64,000 bases of DNA from Zerene cesonia (lineage: Eukaryota; Arthropoda; Insecta; Lepidoptera; Pieridae), in NCBI RefSeq assembly GCF_012273895.1, contig NC_052126.1, positions 4,973,218 through 5,037,217 on the forward strand. The letters are read 5' to 3'. This document shows positions 31,556 to 44,159 of the stretch, in pieces (position 1 is the first letter of the stretch; each line of letters opens with the position of its first letter). The notes beneath the pieces are model-generated. The model had not been told where the DNA came from. It saw only the letters and a program-made list of their open reading frames with translations, and did not search any database. A program made the translations under genes and the position numbers.

Positions 31556-32089
31556 AAAAAATAAGTAGTGTATGTTCAGCTAAAGAAAATAATTGTAGAA
31601 ACATTATGAGAAAAAGGTATACATTATGATAATGAAAAATCGATATTGGATAATTTTATGTGACGTATTAGGTTTCCAAGTTTCCAAGGTTCCCAGAAAA
31701 TTTAACAGTCTTTATGTAACAAGGTTCATTTTAAATGAAGTCACAATTGCGCATTTATAGTGAAGCCTCTGTAGCTAGAAATTCATAGAATAATATAAAA
31801 ATTTCAAACAAAATAGAGTGGACGCGGTATCTGAGTTACAAACTCAATTAGCGAGATATGAGGCTTTGATCGCGTCTCCTATATTGGATTACTCGATTCA
31901 TGTCTAAACGCATTAGCGAGCAATCTGCGCAGATAAAATTGTTTACTGCCTTTGTATAGGACGAAAGGAGATGAAAATACTGGTGTACCAAGTTTTCAGT
32001 GTCCTAAGAAAATAAATGTAACCAAAAATGTCGTCGGTGACATATATCGATGATTTTCAAATGAAAAAAAAAAAGCTTTTATAAATTTC

Positions 32090-32160
32090 AATTCAAACGT
32101 TTCTTCAATTAGACTTCTTCTAGAAGCACTTTTAAATCGTCATAACACAAGTTTTACCAT
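32090..32160 (-). mobile_element. RTE-like 3' fragment
   Basis: 'tcttcaattagacttcttct' and 'agaagcacttttaaatcgtc' are the reverse of the end of 30645-30812. Confidence 0.5.
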
Positions 32161-32465
32161 TGATCACCGCTATTATGCAATAAAACCAACTAAAATTACA
32201 AGGAAAATGTCAGGTCGATATAGTGTGCAACTTAAAATGGAAACAAATCGTCTTTATTATACCTTACCTCATCTTCTTCATCATCAACCTTTAAATTTAC
32301 CCTCTATACAATTGATATTTGGAATCGATTTTTATAGTTTCGTAAACCCTTCAATTATCAAGTATATTTATATATAAAAGTGGCTATTAAATGCATTTTG
32401 AAGGGAAAAATAACAAAAATATTTCTTTAACAAAGGAATGTATCGAACATCGTACTTGCTGAGGC

Positions 32466-32545
32466 CCTAAGAATGTTCACGGGCGGTGGTGATCGCTTAC
32501 CATCTAGCGAACAACTCAGTTTCTATGGCATAAATAAGAGAAATT
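32466..32545 (+). mobile_element. SINE-A 3' fragment
   Basis: 'gttcacgggcggtggtgatc' and 'gcttaccatctagcgaacaa' then 'tatggcataaataag'. Only the last 80 bases of SINE-A. Confidence 0.65.
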
Positions 32546-32566
32546 AAAGCACAAATTAACAACTCA

Positions 32567-32876
32567 TCATCATCATCAGCCCATATATGTTCCCACTGCT
32601 GGGACACAGGCTTTCTATGAGGGTTTAGGCCATAATCCACCACGCTGGCCAAGTGCGGGTTGGCAGATGTCGCATATCATCGAACTTTATTGATTCTTGG
32701 ACATGCCGGTTTCCTCACGATGTTTTCCTTCACCGTTTTAAGCAGTGGTGATGTTATCCACATTTGCAGATAAATTGAAAAATCAATTTAATTCCTGCAC
32801 GCTCGCCCGGTGTCGAACCTCGACTTATCGATTTTGAAGTCCGAGGTTCTCACCACTGAGCCACCACTGCTTTTAC
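32567..32876 (-). mobile_element. SINE-B, full length, tRNA-derived, with target duplication
   Basis: A 310-base insertion flanked by AACAACTCA on both sides (32558-32566, 32877-32885). On the minus strand the head has A box TGGCTCAGTGG (32853-32863, matches TRGCNNAGYGG) and B box GGTTCGACACC (32809-32819). Then follow the body ('gaggaaaccggcatgtccaa', 'gcacttggccagcgtggtgg') and a GATGAT 3' repeat. It is the reference copy for the other SINE-B pieces here. Confidence 0.9.
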
Positions 32877-32885
32877 AACAACTCA

Positions 32886-34241
32886 ACATGTGATTATTAT
32901 TAAACGATACACTGAAAAGTTCACAGCGCTTGTACGCTGTGGCCTAATTTCGGTACTGGAGGTGGAAAATCTTTTAAATAAAGTTGTTAGTTAAGAAATC
33001 TAGGTTTAAAGTTACACAGGTAAATGTACGTCGTGTTATGTAGTAGGGCTTAATGAGGGACTGGGTAAATCTGGCAACTTCTTCCATGTGTAAGAGGGTA
33101 TGTTGATACCTTTAATATTGCTTTATGTTGCCCCTCAAACTATCGTCCAATTAAAGTCCTTAAAGTTACTATCTTCCAATATCAGCGTTTTGCAGGTTGG
33201 CTAGTTTTCTATGAAAACTTAAATCCAATACATAATAACATAGAGTTTTAAGACATTGGTCAACCTACTTAAAGTAAGAGATTTCTCATTTCGGCTGTAT
33301 TTTTTGTGTTTATCACAACAGAACCTTCAACCGAATCCGTACTCCGAACCAAACCGTAATCCGAATTTGATGATTATTTTTGTATTTGAAATCTGGCGCC
33401 TTACATGTGGTCACATAAATTTGTTCTGACAAATTCAAGGCAGTTAAATAATTATTATTAATGTATCGTGAGCTTATTATGCAATTAAATACATTTTTTG
33501 TAATCACAATAACACAGCTGCAATTCATTAATTCGTATAAAATACATTCATTACATTCTGTATTATACCTTGAATACAGACAGTGACTAATTATTATAAA
33601 CATGCTAAAGGGCAACCTACATTCCATATAATCAGCGATATAACAACCAATTCACTTCATCATTGAAACAGAATTATCTAAATACGCAATAAAATACGAA
33701 ACTTCATTCATTTGAACATAAAAGGCACATTTAGGCGGATTTTGCACATACGTTCTGAATGGCTCTAGTTAGGAGGTCGGTTCGTTAGGCCGCCATTGTG
33801 TATGTTGGTTACATACTGCTTCTTAGATGATGTTGGAAATTTTATTTTGGTACGTAATATTATTTCAGTTTGCATTCTCGATTATGTATTCCGTTTTTTC
33901 CCGTGTTTTAAAAGGAAATTCTGTTAGGAATAGAAATATACTTATACTCTTGTGCACGATAGGATATCTCCTAGAGACCGAAGCTGTTATTTAAGTACTA
34001 TAGCATAATTTACAATTCAATCGACAGTCTATGAAAATCCAATAATCATTGTCATATTTGCAACAACCGAATCATATTTATCAAATTAATAAAACAACTT
34101 GATAACATGGTACATGAACATGATATATGAAATTTAAAGGTATCTTGATGAGACAATTCTCACTGTTATCAACGAAATTATCCCATGACGTAAGCGTTCC
34201 ATGGCAATTTAGTTGAGATTCGTTTGTGATGAATATGTGTA
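32886..34241. other. Non-coding stretch
   Basis: No repeat family identified. A 104-codon minus-strand ORF (33313-33627) lacks motifs, signal or splice context and is treated as chance. Confidence 0.45.
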
Positions 34242-34567
34242 TGTGGTAGTCGAGCACGAATTGGGCCAGCTCGCACCGGGGAAGTACCACACCGCCACAG
34301 AAGACCGGCGTGAAATAGCGTTCTGCAGTGTTTCGTTCGGTGAGTGTGGGAGCCGGAGGCCCATATCCTTTTCCTTACCCTTCCCAGTCCTTTCCTTTAT
34401 TCCTATCGACAATCCTTTCTTAATCCCTTCCCAAAAAGTCGGCAATTCATTTGTAGAGGCGTAAGGTCTGCAATGGACCTTATGCCTCTCCAAATGTTCA
34501 TGGGCGTTGGTAGCGCTTACCATCAGGCGTCCCACCAGCTCCATTGCCGACTGTAACATAAAAAAAA
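34242..34567 (+). mobile_element. SINE-A copy, full length
   Basis: From 'gtggtagtcgagcacgaatt' to 'attgccgactgtaacat' plus an A-tail. Nearly collinear with 2241-2580, with a small deletion in the first 30 bases. The 116- and 83-codon ORFs within are shadows. Confidence 0.85.
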
Positions 34568-35041
34568 GATGATAACATGTAAGGCCCAGATTTCAAATAA
34601 CTGAAATCGTAAGAATCGGCATTTATAAATATCGATTCAGCAAGTAAAAAGTTATGCGATATGTAACAAATACATCAATTAAAAAAATGCCGTTGAAATG
34701 ACCTCTTCCTTTTTTAAAGCCGGTTGAACAGACACATAACCATTCGCAAAACATAATACTCCTTCATCACAGCTAGATAAATACGGGCTGGATTTAAAAA
34801 ATGCCAAAATTAATGAGGTGCCGTTGGAACAATATTAGTGGCTGAATAAATTAGCTCAGAATGAACTAATGAAGCAAATTGAATGAAACAAAATTAAGGC
34901 CAGCTTTTAATTTGCGAATTTAAACCGTATAAACAGCAATTTGTAGTCAGGTTTAGTACGTCTTTAATTAGTTTTAGTCAGATCACGTTTGCGTCTGAGC
35001 GCAGTTAAGGAACATAAAGATATTCCAATATATTTCATCAT

Positions 35042-35330
35042 CAAAGTCAAGCACGCTTCGGCATGAATTGATTTGCAATGGGGAAGTTACCAAACTCCCA
35101 CAGAAAACCGTTGTGAAATAATATCATGCTACTGTGTTTTGTTTGGTGAGTGGGGGAGCCGGTGGTCGCTTTCCTTTTCACCCGTTCCATAACACTACTT
35201 TACTCCTGTCGTCAATCCTTATCCCTTAATGTTTAAAGCGAGCAATGTATTGTAGATGCGCTCTGTAATTTTTCATAGACCGTGGAGATCGCTTACTATC
35301 CATTCCATTACCATTACATAACAAAAATCT
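35042..35330 (+). mobile_element. SINE-A copy, diverged
   Basis: 'agtcaagcacgcttcggcat', 'ggggaagttaccaaactccc' and 'gtttggtgagtgggggagcc', ending near 'ccattaccattacataacaa'. Confidence 0.7.
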
Positions 35331-35651
35331 ACGGTGGTACATCTTATTCCTACGAGAATTTCTTTTGACCACGTAGACGAAGCTCCAGGTAACTAGTATT
35401 TTTATATTTCAGAAAGTGTGTATTCTTAGCAATAGAACAAAACCTATGAAATAGCAGTAACAAGCGAGGCAGTTGTATTGCATTAAAATGTTTCCTCAGA
35501 CGAAACGTAATTAATTAAATTCAATTCTATGGAACGTGTTCTTCATTTAACTTGTAATTTAAAGACGCGTAAATTAAAATACTTATTAAATGCCCATTTA
35601 TTTTCTAAAAGCAATCAGTTTATGAAATATGAAGTGAATTACGAGAAGTGA

Positions 35652-35900
35652 GCTTATGTTATAGCGGGCAGCTGAGCTGGTGGTTCGCCTGATGTAAACT
35701 ATCACCACATTTTTATCATTCGCAGAGGTAGTGCCTTTGCCAATACGCTGACAACGTCAAAGTAAACAGGTCTTCGACTCCCCCACTTGCCGTAAAAAAC
35801 ATAATAATATGATACCATATCAAGTTCTTTTCTGTTGGGGTGTGGTACTTCCCAGGTGCGAGCTGGCCTAATTCGGACCGCAGCGTGCATGACTCCCACA
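35652..35900 (-). mobile_element. SINE-A copy, inverted
   Basis: 'gttatagcgggcagctgagc' at the left; 'ggggtgtggtacttcccagg' and 'gcagcgtgcatgactcccac' at the right. Opposite orientation to 35042-35330. Confidence 0.75.
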
Positions 35901-36640
35901 ATAAATATTAAATATAATATGAGTATTTTATTAATATGACTTGAGGTTTATGGACTTGGGGGCTTGTAAACGCTTATATGTTTACATGTATGTTGACATA
36001 AACGACACAATAGGAATCAGATAGAAAATAATCCTGTACATTGTGTGCAATATAAAGGTACCATCTTGTACTAAGCAAGCGATCGCGCATTGTAGTGAGT
36101 TTATTACGACTCAGTTGCGAATGCCGAGCCACTGATTTTGTGTATATAGTAGGAGAAAACAGCGGCAAGAAAATAAAAATCTGAAATTTATATATCCTTT
36201 TAGCTGTAGTATCATATAGCCGTACGAATATATGAATATTTTAATACACATCTTATAGTTTATGACTTAAAAGTTCATATTGCATAATTTAATCTGGTAT
36301 TGGTCAGAGGAATGAAATAACTTCAAAATCTTAGTAAGACTTTGACATATAGCGTATATCATGAATTATAATTTATTTGGCAAAAGTTGTGTTTTAGGAC
36401 GGCCAATTGATTGAAAACATTACATATAACTGATGAATAAAAGCTATGTCGACGTCCAAACATACAATTATATCGTTACCGTTATCGTTTCTAACGAAAG
36501 CATAACATTAAATGTAAATGGGATAGTATTCACACATAGACAAAACCGGCCGCAACGCTCTATTTGAAGTATCTTTGACCATTTTTATTAAAAAAATCGT
36601 CCCAATCGATAAAGTGAATTACCCATGAAAGCGTAACAGA
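35901..36640. other. AT-rich non-coding stretch
   Basis: No repeats or gene signals supported. Confidence 0.4.
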
Positions 36641-36646
36641 CACAGA

Positions 36647-36665
36647 CACACACACACACACACAC
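36647..36665. repeat. (CA)n microsatellite
   Basis: About nine CA units after 'acagacacaga'. A/T-rich AAAATAAA-type low-complexity sequence follows at 36720-36780. Confidence 0.85.
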
Positions 36666-37106
36666 GCTTAATTAATATTATCATAGATAAACACCACAAT
36701 CAACACAAACATACAACTATAAATAAAATAAAACGAAAATAAAAATAAAATAAATAAAATTAAATTAAAAATATACTAAACAAAACAATGCACTATTTCT
36801 TACAAAAATCAGTAATATAAATACAGATACCTATTTCATACGAAAAAAAGGAGCATGGACAAAATAATTCTCAGCACGCCGTCAATTATTTTCAAGTTAT
36901 TTAAGATGGTGATAAGACACGTAGCGTGCAAGTGAACATGCATAATGAGCCTTTGCTCTGAACATAGGACGATTTCACGTGCTATTTCATTGAATACGAT
37001 TTGTTGAGGGCACTCGGAACCCCTACGGTAAGATATTCTGTAATGCTGTATAAGGATCCTTGATGCACCAAATAATTGTGAGATACTTTATTGTTAGAAT
37101 AAAAAA

Positions 37107-37295
37107 AAGGAAAACTGTGTTGAATATTAGTTTGATCGTTATAAGAATGTTCTGCTATTCTACACTATCTAATTAATTTAGTCAGTTGATAACAAATCGC
37201 CGCCAGTCACAAATATTATTAATAAAGTGAGGGTAGTTGGGCGGAACATCGAAGAAACAAATTACGAAAACCAAGGCACAAAAATCCTTATGAAT
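37107..37295 (+). repeat. Repeat K, copy 1 (without SINE)
   Basis: 'gtgttgaatattagtttgat', 'taatttagtcagttgataac', 'cgccgccagtcacaaatatt', 'aaagtgagggtagttgggcg' and 'aatccttatgaatgc' align in order with 46438-46770. It carries no SINE at the position occupied there. Class unknown. Confidence 0.6.
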
Positions 37296-37456
37296 GCACT
37301 ATTTTTCTAAGGCATTTGATATTTTATAGAAAAGCGACATCCGTATCTTAACTGGCATCTAGCCATGCAACAAAATAGATATTAAAACACAATTGATATT
37401 ATTATATACGTGAACTTAAACGTTTAACCTAAATGCAATAAGCATCTCTTATCTGA

Positions 37457-38213
37457 AAACGAGTATTACTACCCAGAAAAATGTTATTTAAAAAAGCTAA
37501 TAGAAAAAACGTGTGTAATATAATAAAAAAACTGAATGTTAATAAATCTCCCGGGTTTGATTCCATTCGATGTATTGACATAAAAAATATGTCTACTAGA
37601 ATCGTGGACATTATTGTTAAATTTATTAATGCATCGATTGTTCATGCTAAATATCCAACGGAATTGAAAACAGGAATAATCCGACCTATTCATAAAAAAG
37701 GTTCGCGAAGTGAGTATGAAAATTACCGCCCGATTACCATTCTTCCGGTTTTAGACAAAATTGTGGAGAAATTTATAGGAGACCAAATGCAGAATTTCTA
37801 TGCAAAAAATAAAGTATTATCCCAGTCCCAATTTGGATTTCATCCATGTAAATCAACTGCTCAACTTTTATCAAAATTTACAGATGAAGTTAACTCCTGT
37901 CTCGACGCTAAAAAACATGTCATTCTTTTATTTATCGATTATAGTAAGGCATTTGATACACTCAGGCATGACACTCTTATACACAAATTAAACAACTCTG
38001 GAATTCGTGGTCCTCTTCTTAAATGGTTTAAAGACTATCTCACTAACAGAAAATTTCGTTTATCGCGTTAAAGTAGGAAACGAAATGAGCAACGAAATGA
38101 CCGTCACTGAGGGCACAGCACAAGGCTCTGTGTTGGGACCCTTATTGTACTTGGCTTACGTTAACGATATGGAGCATGTTATCAATAACTGCTCCATTTA
38201 TCAATATGCTGAC
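37457..38213 (+). pseudogene. Non-LTR retrotransposon reverse transcriptase, frameshifted and cut by gap (CR1/L2-like)
   Basis: A 196-codon frame from ATG 37481 covers the N-terminal half of a LINE reverse transcriptase. Motifs by residue: NKSPG (21-25), IRPIHKKG (67-74), NYRPITIL (81-88), QFGF (117-120), catalytic motif A FIDYSKAFD (151-159, aspartate 153) and KWFKDYL (181-187). The frame then ends early. The next motif, GTAQGSVLGP (motif B), lies in another frame downstream, so one base has been gained near 38046-38052. That frame reaches Tyr-Ala-Asp of the YADD active site exactly at the gap edge (38213). The stop at 37454 and lack of endonuclease sequence upstream show 5' truncation, usual for LINEs. 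The enzyme would copy element RNA at a nicked target. The order and spacing of motifs point to the CR1/L2 group rather than RTE or R2; the clade call is from recall. Not functional as assembled. Confidence 0.85.
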
Positions 38214-39213
38214 NNNNNNNNNNNNNNNNNNNNNNNNNNNNNNNNNNNNNNNNNNNNNNNNNNNNNNNNNNNNNNNNNNNNNNNNNNNNNNNNNNNNNNN
38301 NNNNNNNNNNNNNNNNNNNNNNNNNNNNNNNNNNNNNNNNNNNNNNNNNNNNNNNNNNNNNNNNNNNNNNNNNNNNNNNNNNNNNNNNNNNNNNNNNNNN
38401 NNNNNNNNNNNNNNNNNNNNNNNNNNNNNNNNNNNNNNNNNNNNNNNNNNNNNNNNNNNNNNNNNNNNNNNNNNNNNNNNNNNNNNNNNNNNNNNNNNNN
38501 NNNNNNNNNNNNNNNNNNNNNNNNNNNNNNNNNNNNNNNNNNNNNNNNNNNNNNNNNNNNNNNNNNNNNNNNNNNNNNNNNNNNNNNNNNNNNNNNNNNN
38601 NNNNNNNNNNNNNNNNNNNNNNNNNNNNNNNNNNNNNNNNNNNNNNNNNNNNNNNNNNNNNNNNNNNNNNNNNNNNNNNNNNNNNNNNNNNNNNNNNNNN
38701 NNNNNNNNNNNNNNNNNNNNNNNNNNNNNNNNNNNNNNNNNNNNNNNNNNNNNNNNNNNNNNNNNNNNNNNNNNNNNNNNNNNNNNNNNNNNNNNNNNNN
38801 NNNNNNNNNNNNNNNNNNNNNNNNNNNNNNNNNNNNNNNNNNNNNNNNNNNNNNNNNNNNNNNNNNNNNNNNNNNNNNNNNNNNNNNNNNNNNNNNNNNN
38901 NNNNNNNNNNNNNNNNNNNNNNNNNNNNNNNNNNNNNNNNNNNNNNNNNNNNNNNNNNNNNNNNNNNNNNNNNNNNNNNNNNNNNNNNNNNNNNNNNNNN
39001 NNNNNNNNNNNNNNNNNNNNNNNNNNNNNNNNNNNNNNNNNNNNNNNNNNNNNNNNNNNNNNNNNNNNNNNNNNNNNNNNNNNNNNNNNNNNNNNNNNNN
39101 NNNNNNNNNNNNNNNNNNNNNNNNNNNNNNNNNNNNNNNNNNNNNNNNNNNNNNNNNNNNNNNNNNNNNNNNNNNNNNNNNNNNNNNNNNNNNNNNNNNN
39201 NNNNNNNNNNNNN
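38214..39213. other. Assembly gap, 1,000 N, inside the LINE
   Basis: Exactly 1,000 N. Removes the second YADD aspartate, the thumb and most of the C-terminal region. The true size is unknown. Confidence 0.95.
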
Positions 39214-39530
39214 TACCACAATATATTATGAAAGATATAAATACTAAAAACTACAAAAGAATATATAAAAAATATTTTCTGAATATATCGACACACATAC
39301 ACCAAAATGATTAAACAATAAATAGCATTGAACACTCTGTATTTGTATGTAATATCCAGATAAGGAACCGGTTTATGTAGGCACTGCTTTTGTCTTTCAT
39401 GCGAATAACAAACGGCGATTATGCGACTGTGAGCGTTGTTACAAACCTCATAAGGTTTCACAGCGCAAAATATTTTGTAAAAAGTGTTTTATTTTCTGTA
39501 CTAAATAATAAATAAAATAATAAATAAATA
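39214..39530 (+). mobile_element. Probable LINE C-terminus, 3' UTR and tail
   Basis: After the gap a frame to a stop at 39314 contains KNYKRIYKKYFLN, which resembles the basic C-terminal end of CR1-type proteins. About 200 bases of UTR and a TAAATAAA-rich tail (39503-39530) follow. The link to the RT upstream is inferred from position and strand. Confidence 0.5.
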
Positions 39531-39539
39531 ATTGAAGGC

Positions 39540-41137
39540 TTATAATCCAGGTGACAACTTGTGATACAGAAATGAACATTTTTCTAATTATAAAAGTATA
39601 ATTATGAGCTGCTATCTCGAGTTTAGATTATTATCGGGACATTTGTGTTAAAATTATTGTAGTGCATTCCATAGAACACCCCAGAATACCTGCATTGGTT
39701 TCCATACTTTGGGTATGGCCCCCAATACCATAATATATAATACTATGGATAAAAAAAATCCCACATGCTAAACATTCCCCCTAAAAAACAGACTATCTTT
39801 TGAAGATATCTTCTTTGGTATCTACATATTAACAATTATGTATTTGAGTAATTATTCAATTCTATTTAATATTCATAAATCGTTCATTTCATCATCATGA
39901 TAATACAAATTTAGAATGACCTCAGGCTTCCAAGATTTAATGAATTGTGTCAGTCTATGTCTAGAATGTACAATGATATTATACTGTTACATTATAGACC
40001 TATTTTATGAAACTAAATAAATTATCAGTTACATAACAATTAAAACAATAAAAATGAATTAACACAAACGGCAAAAATAAAATAAGGAAAATATTTATGT
40101 ACGTCTCAATCCAATTGTAACTTAAATTAATACAATGAATTAGTTGAAAGGGCTTTAAACTGTCTTATTATAAAAACTTATAAAAACAATAATTTTCTTT
40201 AAATAAGTCCTCGCTCTACTCTAATACTCTAACATTGATAATATTAACGTTTGATTAATAAGATATTGTTAGCAATCAAAAACTGGCATCCTCTAGAGAC
40301 CATTATTACATTTTAGATTTAAGGCAGGGCGAATTATTCATTATTTTTTGGCGTTCTTTTTTAAACATAATATATTGAATGGAAGAATTATTAAATAGGT
40401 AATGGATACTGTTTTCAGTAGACTTGTATATTGACTGAATATCTAAACCTCAAATACAAAAACATTCAATTATGAAAAACAGCCATACCAGGAAATCCTT
40501 CCTGAAATATAGTCCTTAAAAGCTACAGTAATATAAGTATTCTTAAATAGTCACTCCTCTCTGTAGGTAATATGGTGCATATTATATACAGCGTTAGCTT
40601 CTGGTGTAGGATTTATGCTAAGTCGTAGGTATCCCTTTCCATAAGGTAATACTGATATGATAAAATTTCGTTTTTAAATTATGTTATACCTATTTATCGA
40701 GTTATATATAAGAATAATTCTCTAGTAAAATCTGCTGAATCATTTTTGGGAATATTTTTTTCTATCAAACACAAAAATAATCATATCAATCGCTCGAAAA
40801 CCTACGGAGTTATCGAGTTAAAAAACAAGAAACAGTCAAATTGAGAACCGTCTTCGCTGTCGGGTTTTGAACTTTTATTTTTTGTATTATGAATGTTTCT
40901 ATGGTTCGGTAACATATGCCATGTGACGTCAACTAATCCATACGAATTCTCAGTTATAACACCAATAATTCCTATTCACAAAATTTCCTCTCTGACTTTT
41001 ATATTACACTAGAATATTTCTCTTAACTTTCGCGAGGTGTCAATCAAAAAATATCGTAACGTGTAAGGGGCCAATTTCTTCGTCTAAACTTAAAAAAAAG
41101 GTACTTTTGTATTATTTATTTAGAGTATTATATTATA
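39540..41137. other. AT-rich non-coding stretch
   Basis: No repeat family or exon signal supported. One CRE palindrome TGACGTCA at 40924-40931, which at this length is expected by chance about as often as not. Confidence 0.45.
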
Positions 41138-41360
41138 CTAGCTGTTGCCCGCGTGATTAAAGAATACATTTGATATAGCGTCACTAATTGGAATTTATAA
41201 ATTTTGTAGTGATTGCCATCAAAATACCCAGAGGGATTACGTGTATGTCACTCTATTGCCTCCTAAGTATCTTCAAGCACAAGAATCATACCATCAAAAC
41301 CGCACCGTTGCGATTTAATAGGACAAACAAACACACTTCCGCATTAACAATATAAGAAAA
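41138..41360 (-). mobile_element. Helitron-like element
   Basis: CTAG, 'ctgttgcccgcgtgattaaa', 'agagggattacgtgtatgtc', 'gcaccgttgcgatttaatag' and 'aaacaaacacacttccgcat'. Reverse of the family at 25412 and 29658. Confidence 0.6.
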
Positions 41361-41456
41361 ATTAAAAAAACTGCCTCCCGATATTGTTTATTAAAAATAA
41401 TACAGTCCTACGCTAAATTTCGACTATATTAAATTATAAAACATCAATTTATATAG

Positions 41457-41522
41457 TAGTATTTTCTTGTGTTTAAGTATTATACATTTAGAAATCCGTT
41501 AAAAAGTTTTTAATTTCCAAAT
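41457..41522 (+). repeat. U1 repeat, internally deleted
   Basis: 'attttcttgtgtttaagtat' is joined to 'gaaatccgttaaaaagtttt' and 'taatttccaaat'; the palindromic centre is gone. Flanks ATCAATTTATAT and ATCAAATTTATAT look like an imperfect target duplication. Confidence 0.6.
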
Positions 41523-42787
41523 CAAATTTATATTTAAATACTAGATGCGCCCAAACACGAGTTTCCACGATTCATTGTCTTGTTATCTACTGGGCAAAAA
41601 AGACGTGCTAATCAAAGCTTATCTCTTTATCGAAATACATACATAGCCTATGATCTGTTGCTGTGTAAACAAAACGTTTATCCATCCATCTTCAGGTGCC
41701 TATATAGCATGAGAATTAATATAATAAATTAGTACAAATTAACAACCGATTTAATATCTTATTATAGTGCTGAGAGAACGCTTAATCCTTCGTCAATTTT
41801 ATCTAAATCCTGACAATTTTCTTACAAATTAAAACACGATTACTAAAGTATAAGGTTAACTGTATTTAAGAATCTATTAACATTTATTAGAAACCGACGC
41901 GCTTATAAAGAAACGAAACGGTGTAATTTCGGTTTAAATTGTGAAGCATTAAGATATTCATTGGTATGAAACTCTTTGGTTGAATATTAAACACAAATTT
42001 AGAGACGGTTAGAAATATAATTTACATGACTGACTTATGAATTTATTAAAAAGAATTCATTTGTATATTTAGTAATTTTTTTGTTACTTTTTTAATAACC
42101 TCAATTTCTTAATTTCTTGATATCGAACTGAAGAGTATGTGTATTATTAAGCCATTTCTAGTGTACGTTTTTATATTTTCATCTTTATTCGTTGATTCGT
42201 TTCATATTTAATAATATAAAGTTTGTACTTATTTGTCTTTAAAGAAAATAGATTTGAGAAATAGATATGAATTTTGTTCACATCTTATCCCTTGCCAGGT
42301 TTTAACCTGTGATAAGAGGACCTGTTCATAACAGCCCAACGAAAGCATATTATACCAAACAATTTTTATTCAAATTTCACCCATTTAAGCGGTTACGCTT
42401 CTAAAATTTTAATGGAACGACGGAAAAGTAATTGAATTGCTTTATTCGACTTGCAGCTAGTAACTGTATGGAATATTCAATCAATCCAGTGATGGAATTT
42501 CTCAAGTTTACTGTTTCATAATTGAATCCGAGGAATGGTTTCATAACAATTTGTGTCACCTTTCTCAGAGTATCATTGTACAATATTCGTTTATTCTTAA
42601 ATTATTAGAGGAGAATGATGGGTATTTATGTTATGTTCAAGTAATAGATGGGGCATCTTGAAAATGTGCTTTGTATCTATGAAGTGATGAAAATTATAAT
42701 TTTGAATGTTGCATCTTTTGTTTCATAGATAAGATACGAGTACTGTTCAATTGAGCATGGTCTCAAAGAAGAATTATAAAAAAAAAA
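41523..42787. other. AT-rich non-coding stretch
   Basis: Possible Helitron-like 3' remnant at about 41542 ('ctagatgcgcccaaacacga'). No gene signal; the small ORFs have no motif. Confidence 0.4.
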
Positions 42788-42987
42788 CTAGCTGTGCCCC
42801 GCGGTTTCACCCACGTAATTTCGTATCCCATAGGAATATCGGGATAAAAAGTTGCCTATATGTTTTTCCAGTTGTTCAGCTATCTTCGTACCAAATTTCA
42901 TTCCAATGGGTTAGTAGTTTTTGCGTGAAGGAGCAACAAACGCACACACATCCTTACAAACTTTCGCATTTATAATATTAAGTAGGA
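42788..42987 (-). mobile_element. Hel-1 copy
   Basis: CTAG at 42788, hairpin with one change, 5' end TCCTACTTAATATTATAAAT followed by a short duplication ('aagtaggattaagtaggata'). Confidence 0.83.
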
Positions 42988-43798
42988 TTAAGTAGGATAA
43001 TGACGATTTTATGCAAATATCATTCAAAACTGAGTTATTTTTACGTCTGTGTACGCTCGAAAGATGTAATGTATTAATGAATTTCGATTGAAAATCTTCT
43101 AAACTAAGTATCGTGACGCATTAATAGATATAAAAAATATAGAAAATGTATAATAAACGAACATAAGAGTAAGGATAAACGGACATACATGTATAATACA
43201 GTCTGAAAACAGCAATATAAAAGAAAACATAACAACAAACTACATCCCCATTTTGTCCCGATTTACAGCGTCTAAAAGTGCAAAAAATTGTTTTTTAAAA
43301 CATGCAAATAGCATCGCGTTTACAAGACACTACGCAGCTGATAAATATGCATGAGATGTGCCCAGGATCCTGTAGAGAGGCAAGCAAGTGTTTACTAATG
43401 ACAGGAATACGAAATACGTTGAAACTTAAAGTTTTTAGTTAGAGTTGTTTATAAATCACTACATATTGAAAGAATGAAAGAAAGAAAATACATTTATTTA
43501 TATAAGGTAAAATAAAAAAAAATAAAAAAATAATCTAATTTACAACACACTAAATAAACCTCATATAAACGGAAGATCCATTTTATTGCAAAGTCGATTC
43601 CTGTTGTCTGTCTATATGCTTATCTTTAAATGTACATAGTGGATATTGCGTTGTTTTTAATAGAGCTATTCAATAGATCAATCAATCGTCGAAATCGATG
43701 GTCTATTTAGTGTATGACGTGTCATGATTATGATACATTTAAATTATAACTATTTGAACTATTTCTATGGAATTTATATATCATAGTAAAAAACATCT
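42988..43798. other. Non-coding stretch
   Basis: A low-complexity A/T run at 43500-43535; otherwise nothing recognised. Confidence 0.4.
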
Positions 43799-43972
43799 CT
43801 TTCTGCTGTATGTGTGTGTCTGTATGTTTACATCTTTAAAATTACACAACAGACTTTGATTGGGTTTTTTTAATAGATAAAGTGATTTAAGAGGAAGGTT
43901 TATACGTATAATAACATCCATTAAACTTCTCCTAATTGAACACGTGCGAAGCGGAGGGTAAAACCTGTTATA
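43799..43972 (+). mobile_element. Helitron-like family F copy
   Basis: 'tgtgtgtctgtatgtttaca', 'cacaacagactttgattggg', 'atagataaagtgatttaaga' and 'cacgtgcgaagcggagggta'. Confidence 0.55.
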
Positions 43973-44159
43973 ATTTTAAATTTAAATATGTGTTACTACT
44001 ACTATAATGGATGAGCTATTTTCGAGACAGTAAGGTTTATGGTTAGGCCGATAATAAGGCCCACAATGACCGCATTTGTAAATAATAATTACGCATAATC
44101 AAGTTTTATGTAGAAAAGTAGCTATTTGATATTTTTAACATACTTTTATTAGCTTCATC

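Noticed and set aside
13024..32876. A CRISPR-like array from repeated ~200-bp units
   Set aside because: The units are dispersed in both orientations with transposon ends. There are no regular spacers, and the genome is eukaryotic.
33313..33627. 104-codon minus ORF
   Set aside because: No motif, no splice context and AT-driven codon use; within chance expectation for 64 kb.
34209..34559. 116-codon ORF (minus) and overlapping plus ORFs
   Set aside because: They translate SINE-A. The same peptide fragments (ASWPN, VWYFPGA) recur at every SINE-A copy.
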